Shown piece after piece: positions 1 to 5,688 of a DNA stretch of 11,301 nt. Where the stretch lies: the NCBI GenBank assembly GCA_947462425.1, contig CANHPI010000060.1, forward strand, positions 1 to 11,301, given 5' to 3'. A program made the position numbers and the translations under genes. How positions within the stretch are numbered: the stretch's first letter is position 1; every line of letters begins with the position of its first letter. The notes under the pieces were generated by a model. That model made no database searches, was not told the DNA's origin, and worked only from the letters and a program-made list of their open reading frames with translations. Source of the stretch: Bacteroidota bacterium (lineage in GTDB: Bacteria; Bacteroidota; Bacteroidia; B-17B0; B-17BO).

Positions 1-130
1 GCAAGGCTCTGATTACCCATTTCCATTGGGCGAAGCAGTACCAGGCGATTTAGTGCGTTCATCACCTTTATCAGAAAAAGACAAACATATTATTATGGGT
101 AGCGCAGCAAAATCTTGGCTGTCGCTATAA
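1..130 (+). CDS. Amidohydrolase C-terminus, ACMSD-like (partial, 5' end outside window)
   Basis: Reading from base 2, the last 42 codons end at TAA 128-130. The peptide contains GSDYPFPLGE followed by PGDLVRS and ends in a short helix (GSAAKSWLSL). This is the characteristic end of 2-amino-3-carboxymuconate-6-semialdehyde decarboxylase (ACMSD) and its amidohydrolase_2 relatives. In that family the Asp of GSDYPF is an active-site metal ligand, and the tail usually reads like GNALxFLGL. ACMSD decarboxylates the ring-opened product of 3-hydroxyanthranilate in the kynurenine branch of tryptophan catabolism, in the cytosol. Only the tail is visible, so another TIM-barrel decarboxylase of the same family cannot be excluded, and the 5' neighbours that would confirm a kynurenine operon lie outside the window. 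Confidence 0.8.
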   Translation, partial: QGSDYPFPLGEAVPGDLVRSSPLSEKDKHIIMGSAAKSWLSL

Positions 131-175
131 ATAATGATTCAACATTCATAACTACTAAAATATTTTTATCTCACG

Positions 176-637
176 ATGCAACATTTTACCGATATACAAT
201 TAAAAAATTTAACTTCAGCCGAAGGCAAAACGTTACAAAAAGTAGTGATTTATTTTTGGGTGAATCGTTTCAATCCCGACGCACATGTTGATTTGATAGA
301 CAATGTAGAATTGTTTTTCACAGATTCTACAAGCCTTGTTATTACTTGCAACGAAGACAGTACAGGAATTGAAGCATTATTAAATTTTGATTTAGCTGAA
401 GAGCAAAAACAATTGAAGGAAGAATTTGGTGGTAAAATAAAAATCATACCGATTGATGCATCCACCACAAAAATGTGGACAGATGTTATTGGCGAAACAA
501 TTGAATCTATTGATTTAACAAAGGACGGAGATAATTATTTAAACGATGCCATTATAGTAAATTTTGGATTAAAAGAAAAAAGAACGATTGGAATTAGTTC
601 AAGTGATGGATTAATTATTGATTACTGGGAAGATTAA
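176..637 (+). CDS. Hypothetical cytosolic protein, 153 aa
   Basis: A complete ORF starts at ATG 176, 45 bp after the amidohydrolase stop, on the same strand. It may be co-transcribed with that gene. No family is recognised. The product has no signal peptide or membrane segment. It alternates short beta-like stretches (KVVIYFWVNRF, NVELFFTDSTSLVITCN, RTIGISSSDGLIIDYWED) with an acidic amphipathic segment (LAEEQKQLKEEFGG), so a small soluble alpha/beta protein is likely. The acidic C-terminus has no zinc or nucleotide motif. There is no Shine-Dalgarno sequence, as is usual in this phylum. The stop codon lies only 5 bp from the stop of the convergent response-regulator gene, leaving no space for a dedicated terminator. 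No function is proposed. Confidence 0.8.
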   Translation: MQHFTDIQLKNLTSAEGKTLQKVVIYFWVNRFNPDAHVDLIDNVELFFTDSTSLVITCNEDSTGIEALLNFDLAEEQKQLKEEFGGKIKIIPIDASTTKMWTDVIGETIESIDLTKDGDNYLNDAIIVNFGLKEKRTIGISSSDGLIIDYWED

Positions 638-642
638 AGTTT

Positions 643-1284
643 TTACAACTCAATAATTTTTAATCTAAGCGCCTTTGAAACAGCTTCTGTTGCAGAGTTT
701 ACCTGAAGTTTTAAATAGATGTTTTTTATATGTGAGCGAACCGTATCGACAGATACAAAACTTGTTTCAGCAATTTTTTTATAAGTAAATCCTTTTACTA
801 GAGCTTCTAACACTTCTTGCTCTCTTTTGCTTAAATCGAAATTATGTTTTGTTTTAGAAATTGAAATACCTCTAAAAGCATTCAATACTTTTGAAGCAAC
901 ACCTGGACTAATTGAAGCGCCACCTTTACTTGTATTAATAATTGCATTTACTAAATCAGTTGGAATTGTATTTTTTAAAAGATAACCATCTGCACCAGCT
1001 TTTATGGCATCAAAAATTTTATCATCATCTTCAAATACAGTGAGCATAATTATTTGAGTTTCTGGTCTTACATTTTTTATCAGTTTTACACCTTCAATAC
1101 CGTTTACTTCGGGCATATCGATATCCATTAACACAACATCTGGACACAATTCCAAAACATGGTCATCTGCTTTTTTACAATTTGGAAACATACCTACTAA
1201 TTTAAAATCAGGTATAGAGTCTAATAATAATTTTAAAGAATCCCGCATGATGGATCTATCTTCATAAATACAAATTGTTATCAT
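643..1284 (-). CDS. NarL/FixJ-family response regulator (REC + LuxR HTH), 213 aa
   Basis: This is the output half of a two-component system, a phosphorylation-controlled DNA-binding transcription factor in the cytosol. The receiver domain (about residues 1-118) has the acidic pair E8-D9, phospho-acceptor D54 in VVLMDIDMP, T82 in the IIMLT strand and K104 in GYLLK, so all switch residues are present. The LuxR/GerE helix-turn-helix lies at about residues 148-210, with LSKREQEVLEALVKG, the recognition helix VSVDTVRSHIKNIY, and KLQVNSATEAV. The length is normal for the family. The ATG overlaps the TAA of the upstream sensor kinase by one base (TAATG), so the two are very probably translationally coupled and act as a cognate pair. 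The target promoters are unknown. The kinase/lipoprotein divergent region and the GH44 promoter are natural candidates. Confidence 0.95.
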   Translation of the reverse strand: MITICIYEDRSIMRDSLKLLLDSIPDFKLVGMFPNCKKADDHVLELCPDVVLMDIDMPEVNGIEGVKLIKNVRPETQIIMLTVFEDDDKIFDAIKAGADGYLLKNTIPTDLVNAIINTSKGGASISPGVASKVLNAFRGISISKTKHNFDLSKREQEVLEALVKGFTYKKIAETSFVSVDTVRSHIKNIYLKLQVNSATEAVSKALRLKIIEL

Positions 1285-4247
1285 TATAATTTTATTTTTA
1301 GTTGAATGTGTGTTCCTTTATTTAGCTCTGATTGAATTGTAAATTCAGATTGGATAAGTTTGGCTCTGAACAACATATTATTTAAACCATTACCAACTTC
1401 ATAAGCCTCATCATTAAAGCCAATGCCGTTGTCTTCTATTGAAATCAGTATATAATCAGCAGTGCTTGATAAGTTTAAAGTTGTGAGAGTTGATTTAGAA
1501 TATTTAGAAATATTATTAATGGCTTCTTTACAAATGAGGTATATATTATATTTTATTTCATTGGATAATTTTATGTTTTGAGTATGAAGGTTGATGTTAA
1601 TGCTGTATTTAATATCCGACTTATCAAACATGTCTGAGGTGTAACGTGTTATTCTATTAATGAGTGATTCTAAATTGTCGAACTTTGGGTTAACGTTCCA
1701 AATAATATCATTTATGGTTTGGCTAATTTGATTTGAGTTAGAAGATAGTTTTTCTAAAAATGGTTTTACGGAATCATTAGAATCATGACTGTTTTTAATA
1801 AGTTGCGTTAAAATATTTATACTACTTACATTGGCGCCTAGCTCATCATGCAAGTCTCTTGAAATTTGTTGACGAATAATTTTAACTTTCTGCTGTGATT
1901 TTTTTCTTATTATAAAAAGTATGTAAGTAGTTATTAAAATAAAAAGAAATAGGATGCAAATAAACCACCATGATTTATAGAACGGATTTGAAATAGAAAA
2001 GCTAAGAGTATTCACATCACTTATTTTCGAACCCTCATTGTTTGTTTCGTAATAAAAAAGAGTATAATTATTTGGAAGTAAATTGGTAAAACTAATTGTT
2101 CCAGAGTTAGTAATACTCCAAATGGTATCAGAATCTAAACGGTAATGTATATTGGTTTTTTCGGGTTCAATATAATTACAGGTACTTAATTCAATATCTA
2201 TATTATTTTGATTGTGTTTTAGATTTAGTTGCTCTTTTGTGTTGAAATTAATTTCAGATTTATTAATCAGAATTTTATTTACAAGAATAGTTGATTTAGT
2301 TTTATTTTTTAAATTGATTTTTGGAGAATAGGATATATAATAATTTGAAATACTAGAAATTAAAATACTATCATCTGAATAAGATAATTGATTGAACCAT
2401 TTTTGCGCATAGTTTTCATAACTATAAATTAATTTACTTTTTTCCAACTTGGTTGAATAACTGCACAGTTCAACTGCTGTTGAATAGTATAAATTATTTT
2501 CTGGCCCATTACAAATATTTTCTATAGTATTTCCAGCAAGTCCGTTTTTTGAAGTGTAAATTTTAAACGCATTTAAATTACCAATCTCGTGTTCAATAAT
2601 TCCTGACGAAGAGCTTATAAATACAGAGTTTTTATCTCTACTTAAAATTATATTATGATAATCAATGGGTTTGTTTTGTATAGCAGAGGGCGTTATGTTT
2701 TTAATTTGTTTTGTTTTAGGATCAAGAATATAGTAACCATTAAAAAATCGTAATACCCAAATCATGCCATTTTTATCTATTAAGGCATCTTTAATAATAT
2801 AGTGCGATGAGTTTTCGTTATAACACTTCTCCTCAAAAATTAAACTATTTTTTTTGAGATTATACAATTTGAAACCTTTTTGAGTGCATATCCCAAGCAA
2901 ACTGTCATTTATTTTTTTTAGGTTAAAAATATTTTTACATGATGTAATTTCATCTATATCACTTTTATGAATCGTTTTAAAATTATAACGGTATATGCCT
3001 TGGTTAGTTCCTATTAAATAGTCTTCACCAGTTATTTTTTCAATAGCAGAAACACTTAATTTGCTCAGCAGTTGTATTGTTTTTTTCTCTTGATGATCGC
3101 ATAAAAACAGCCCATCATTATTGGTGCCAATTAGTAATATAGTTTGATTTACTTTTTTTATGCAGTTAAAAAGAGCGTTTTTTGTTATGACTGGGTTGTT
3201 ATAAAAATAATGTGTTTTTATTTTCTGTAATGATGGATGGAAATACGAAATACCCATATCTGTTCCCAACCAAATGCCATTTTTAGAATCTACAATAACG
3301 TTTGTAATTACATTAGAGCAAAGGCTATTTAAGTCAAAATCATTGTGTGTAAAATGGTAAGTTTTTAATGTTTTTATATTGATAATATATACACCATTAC
3401 CATTTGTTCCAACTATTAAAAAACTATCTGCGTTTAATTTATAAAAAACACTACTTGTTATATTTTTTGTTTTTTCAAGCTGAGTTTCAAAAATTGGTGA
3501 AATTTGTTTTGTTTGTAATTGATAGGTTAACAATCCTGAGTTTGTGGAATTAAAGTAAAGTGCATTTTTTGTACTAGAAACTGAATTCAAAACAATAACT
3601 TGATTATTGTGTTTTATGTTTTTTAAATAATTAATAGAATTGTTTTTTATTTCTATTAAGGTTGGGTTGTCTTCTGGTGTTGCATACACTTTGTTATGGA
3701 TAGCACTTAAACTAAAAATCGAATTGTTAGCTGTTTCTGTGTAGTTTTTTATAAAAACAGGGGAGTCTTTATTGATGACATATTCATCTATTCCACTCCA
3801 CGCCGATACATATATTTTATTTGGTTTTACAAAACAGATTTTCCCCCAGCCTCTTATTATTTTTTTGTAGGAAATGATTTTGTCTTGCGTGTTATCATAT
3901 TTACAAATTCCCTCGTTTGTATTGATCCAAACATTTCCTTCATGGTCTTCTGTTATATCTGTAACCCAATTGCTAGGAATTTGATATTTTTTATTTGGAC
4001 TTTGTTCTTGTAAATACAAGTAATGTTTTCCATCAAATCTTGATAACCCATTTTGAGTTGCAATCCAAATAAATCCTTTTTTATCTTGTATAATTCTATT
4101 ACAAAAGTTTGATGGCAAACCTTTTTTCATGGTATAATTTTGAAGGTTTGGATTTTCAAAAACAGCATCAATTTGTAATGTTTGCGACCAACATAAATGT
4201 GTTTGGAGTAAAAAAAGTAGGTGTATAAATAGTTGTTTTAAACTCAT
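1284..4247 (-). CDS. Sensor histidine kinase with periplasmic beta-propeller and Y_Y_Y domain, 987 aa
   Basis: This is a membrane sensor kinase expected to bind an external ligand in the periplasm and to phosphorylate the response regulator encoded directly after it. Residues 1-22 are a signal peptide. From about 40 to 670 come reg_prop-type beta-propeller blades, recognisable by repeats such as DKKGFIWIATQNGLSRFDG (55-73), DHEGNVWINTNEGICKYD (101-118) and SKNGIWLGTDMGISYF. A Y_Y_Y domain covers about 690-755. A transmembrane helix spans about 760-780. The HisKA_3 dimerisation domain has the phospho-acceptor H800 in SRDLHDELGANV. The HATPase_c domain has an N box (EAINNISKYS, about 908), G1 (EDNGIGF, D939) and G2 (GNGLNNM, about 952). 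Unlike Bacteroides hybrid (HTCS) regulators it carries no receiver or AraC domain; output is through the separate LuxR-type regulator. Propeller sensors of this type commonly respond to glycans, but the ligand here is unknown. The gene diverges from a lipoprotein pair. Confidence 0.95.
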   Translation of the reverse strand: MSLKQLFIHLLFLLQTHLCWSQTLQIDAVFENPNLQNYTMKKGLPSNFCNRIIQDKKGFIWIATQNGLSRFDGKHYLYLQEQSPNKKYQIPSNWVTDITEDHEGNVWINTNEGICKYDNTQDKIISYKKIIRGWGKICFVKPNKIYVSAWSGIDEYVINKDSPVFIKNYTETANNSIFSLSAIHNKVYATPEDNPTLIEIKNNSINYLKNIKHNNQVIVLNSVSSTKNALYFNSTNSGLLTYQLQTKQISPIFETQLEKTKNITSSVFYKLNADSFLIVGTNGNGVYIINIKTLKTYHFTHNDFDLNSLCSNVITNVIVDSKNGIWLGTDMGISYFHPSLQKIKTHYFYNNPVITKNALFNCIKKVNQTILLIGTNNDGLFLCDHQEKKTIQLLSKLSVSAIEKITGEDYLIGTNQGIYRYNFKTIHKSDIDEITSCKNIFNLKKINDSLLGICTQKGFKLYNLKKNSLIFEEKCYNENSSHYIIKDALIDKNGMIWVLRFFNGYYILDPKTKQIKNITPSAIQNKPIDYHNIILSRDKNSVFISSSSGIIEHEIGNLNAFKIYTSKNGLAGNTIENICNGPENNLYYSTAVELCSYSTKLEKSKLIYSYENYAQKWFNQLSYSDDSILISSISNYYISYSPKINLKNKTKSTILVNKILINKSEINFNTKEQLNLKHNQNNIDIELSTCNYIEPEKTNIHYRLDSDTIWSITNSGTISFTNLLPNNYTLFYYETNNEGSKISDVNTLSFSISNPFYKSWWFICILFLFILITTYILFIIRKKSQQKVKIIRQQISRDLHDELGANVSSINILTQLIKNSHDSNDSVKPFLEKLSSNSNQISQTINDIIWNVNPKFDNLESLINRITRYTSDMFDKSDIKYSININLHTQNIKLSNEIKYNIYLICKEAINNISKYSKSTLTTLNLSSTADYILISIEDNGIGFNDEAYEVGNGLNNMLFRAKLIQSEFTIQSELNKGTHIQLKIKL

Positions 4248-4279
4248 TTCTAAAATAAGTAAAAGTATATTAGTTAAAA

Positions 4280-4297
4280 ATCACATACTTATGTGAT
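4280..4297. promoter_or_regulatory. Inverted repeat (8+8 bp, 2-bp spacer), candidate operator between divergent units
   Basis: ATCACATA-CT-TATGTGAT is a perfect dyad with 8-bp arms. It sits 33 bp from the sensor-kinase start on one side and about 20 bp upstream of a TACATTTG box on the lipoprotein side. Symmetry and position fit a dimeric regulator site controlling both directions. The cognate LuxR-type response regulator is the obvious candidate, by inference only. It is not a canonical CRP/FNR site, because the half-sites are inverted relative to TGTGA-N6-TCACA. An 8-bp dyad can occur by chance in AT-rich DNA. Confidence 0.4.
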
Positions 4298-4318
4298 AAC
4301 CTGTGTTAGTCTTGCGAT

Positions 4319-4326
4319 TACATTTG
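4319..4326 (+). promoter_or_regulatory. Candidate Bacteroidota -7 box (TACATTTG) for the lipoprotein pair
   Basis: TACATTTG matches the TAnnTTTG -7 consensus of Flavobacterium/Bacteroides promoters. It lies 84 bp before the ATG at 4411. No clean TTG is found 17-23 bp upstream; the nearest sequence there is the TATGTGAT arm of the inverted repeat. The promoter would therefore be weak or activator-dependent. Confidence 0.35.
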
Positions 4327-4410
4327 TATTTCTATAAATCTATTAATAGCATAGATTAATTAGTATAAAAGTAAGACAAAATAAATATAATTATAAAATT
4401 AAAGTTAATC

Positions 4411-4986
4411 ATGAAATCCCAATTCCTCTTTTTTGCCCTGATTTGTTTATTGTTTAATGCGTGTCATAAAAAATCAGATCAACCAAATAATTCGCAAACT
4501 TCAGAAAACATATCTCAAGACGCATCTTCTGATTTTTTGTATCAATATACTCAAGGCAGCTTCAATTTTATTTCTACAACTAATTCTATTAATCAAACTT
4601 GGCCAACGGCTCTTGATTCAGGTAGTATGTATTCTTATAATAAGACACCCTTTAATACGTCATTGCTTCTACTAATTTCAAATAAAAAATCTAATCCAAC
4701 TTTTATTGGAGATCCTGATATTATTTTAGATTTATTGCAAACAGGTGTACCCTCTAATTATTTGACGAATCATTCATATTCTATACCGAATTCAAAAATG
4801 CATTGTTCTATAAGGTGTTTTGGTGGTTTAAATTATGATGTAACGAATGCATCTTTTTTACTTACGACACTAAATTCAAATAAAATTGAAGGTTATGTAG
4901 ATGGAAAGTTTGAAGTTTATAATGCAAACACTGGCGTAACCACAAGCAATATTCAAGGAAAATTAACATTTAATCTTTTAAAATAA
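4411..4986 (+). CDS. Putative lipoprotein, 191 aa, unknown function
   Basis: The N-terminus is a typical lipoprotein signal: a hydrophobic stretch and the lipobox LFNAC with the lipidated Cys at residue 18, followed by a polar HKKSDQPNN linker. The mature protein is therefore predicted to be anchored in the periplasm or on the outer membrane. The rest is Ser/Thr/Asn-rich and beta-rich, with two further Cys (MHCSIRC) near residues 131-135 that could form a disulfide. It ends in a strand pattern (IEGYVDGKFEVYN...IQGKLTFNLLK) resembling the last strands of many Bacteroidota beta-barrel-like or calycin-like lipoproteins. No named family is recognised. It is the first gene of a two-gene unit with the collagen-like lipoprotein 15 bp downstream, and it diverges from the sensor kinase, so regulation by that system is plausible but unproven. 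Confidence 0.85.
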   Translation: MKSQFLFFALICLLFNACHKKSDQPNNSQTSENISQDASSDFLYQYTQGSFNFISTTNSINQTWPTALDSGSMYSYNKTPFNTSLLLLISNKKSNPTFIGDPDIILDLLQTGVPSNYLTNHSYSIPNSKMHCSIRCFGGLNYDVTNASFLLTTLNSNKIEGYVDGKFEVYNANTGVTTSNIQGKLTFNLLK

Positions 4987-5001
4987 CCAAAACCAAAAAC
5001 T

Positions 5002-5532
5002 ATGAAAACAAAAATTGCAACTATTTTATTTATTGGAGCTATTACTTTATTTGCTTCTTGTAAAAAAACTACAACCGGTCCTAAAGGTGATACAGGTGCC
5101 GCTGGCACTAACGGAACTAATGGGATAAACGGAACTAATGGAGCGCAAGGTAATGCCAATGTAAAAATTTATAATTACGGAACCACTACATTAACAGCTA
5201 CTTCTGATGCAAAATTTTATCCAGCTGGACTAACAGCTCAAAAAATAGATTCGAGTTTAATTATGGTATATTATAGTGCCGGCGGCGCTCAATGGAATGT
5301 TGCAAATGGTCTTGGCCCTAACGGGAATTATGCGACTATACAATACACAGATCCATCGCCTTATGTATGTGTGTATTTAAAAAATGCTGATGGTTCATAT
5401 TACACAGGCGGCACAGTTACTTGGCAAAAAGTAAGAGTTGTTATTGTTCCTACAGCTTCAGTATTTAGAAAAGCAAACATTAATTACAATAATTATGATG
5501 AGGTTGCTAACTATTACAACATTAAAGACTAA
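5002..5532 (+). CDS. Lipoprotein with short collagen-like Gly-X-Y tract, 176 aa
   Basis: The signal peptide has lipobox LFASC with the lipidated Cys at residue 20. Next comes KKTTT and then eight consecutive Gly-X-Y triplets (residues 26-49: GPK, GDT, GAA, then mostly GTN-like) closing with G50, a collagen-like stalk. Residues 51-176 form an Asn/Tyr-rich beta-type domain with no recognised catalytic motif. The architecture of lipid anchor, Gly-X-Y linker and globular domain is common among Bacteroidota lipoproteins of unknown function, where the tract probably acts as a spacer or trimerising stalk. Eight triplets is short for a stable triple helix. The gene starts 15 bp after the preceding lipoprotein gene, so an operon is likely. 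The repeat DNA contains a 14-bp direct repeat that could change length by slippage. Confidence 0.88.
   Translation: MKTKIATILFIGAITLFASCKKTTTGPKGDTGAAGTNGTNGINGTNGAQGNANVKIYNYGTTTLTATSDAKFYPAGLTAQKIDSSLIMVYYSAGGAQWNVANGLGPNGNYATIQYTDPSPYVCVYLKNADGSYYTGGTVTWQKVRVVIVPTASVFRKANINYNNYDEVANYYNIKD
5110..5141 (+). repeat. 14-bp direct repeat inside the Gly-X-Y coding tract
   Basis: AACGGAACTAATGG occurs at 5110-5123 and again at 5128-5141, an 18-bp period equal to two Gly-X-Y triplets. The repetition is at DNA level as well as protein level, which suggests recent tandem duplication. It would keep the frame if units were gained or lost. Confidence 0.8.
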
Positions 5533-5624
5533 ACTAACTATTCAATTATTTTTAACATAAATCATCAACAGTTATAATAAAAATAAAATACCGTGATGCT
5601 CCAATTACGCATTATTAAGGATTG

Positions 5625-5642
5625 AAATGTTAATTAACATTT
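5625..5642. promoter_or_regulatory. 18-bp perfect palindrome upstream of the GH44 gene, candidate operator
   Basis: AAATGTTAATTAACATTT is its own reverse complement. It lies 46 bp upstream of the ATG at 5689, in the only substantial gap before the GH44 gene. With no spacer it would form a poor hairpin in RNA, so a DNA-binding dimer site is the more natural reading. The sequence differs from the dyad at 4280-4297. No regulator is assigned. Confidence 0.4.
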
Positions 5643-5650
5643 TTGATAGC

Positions 5651-5679
5651 TTGATTTATTTTTAAAACATATATTTTTG
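5651..5679 (+). promoter_or_regulatory. Possible promoter (TTG-N18-TATTTTTG) just before the GH44 start
   Basis: TTG at 5651-5653 and TATTTTTG at 5672-5679 are separated by 18 bp and match the Flavobacterium-type -33/-7 pattern. The difficulty is that transcription would begin only a few bases before ATG 5689, giving a very short leader. The 18-bp palindrome lies just upstream. The call is tentative because TnnT-rich matches are frequent in this AT-rich DNA. Confidence 0.3.
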
Positions 5680-5688
5680 AGAAAAAAA

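Noticed and set aside
250..468. Minus-strand ORF of 72 codons inside the 153-aa gene
   Set aside because: It lies wholly antisense to a longer, better supported ORF, has no recognisable motif, and its composition is that of a reverse-frame shadow.
4281..4296. CRP/FNR-type site in the kinase/lipoprotein gap
   Set aside because: The half-sites are TCACA then TGTGA, the opposite order from the TGTGA-N6-TCACA consensus. It is kept only as an unassigned dyad.
4953..5159. Minus-strand Pro/Val-rich ORF over the Gly-X-Y tract
   Set aside because: Its repetitive Pro/Val/Leu sequence is simply the antisense reading of the Gly-X-Y codons.
5596..5617. TGATGC ... GCATTA short dyad upstream of the GH44 gene
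   Set aside because: Only five of six positions pair, with a 9-base gap; not distinguishable from chance in AT-rich DNA.
5677..5688. TTG at 5677 as the start of the GH44 protein (MRKKMKN...)
   Set aside because: ATG 5689 is in frame four codons later, directly precedes a clean signal peptide and has an A-rich upstream stretch. The TTG also overlaps the possible -7 box.
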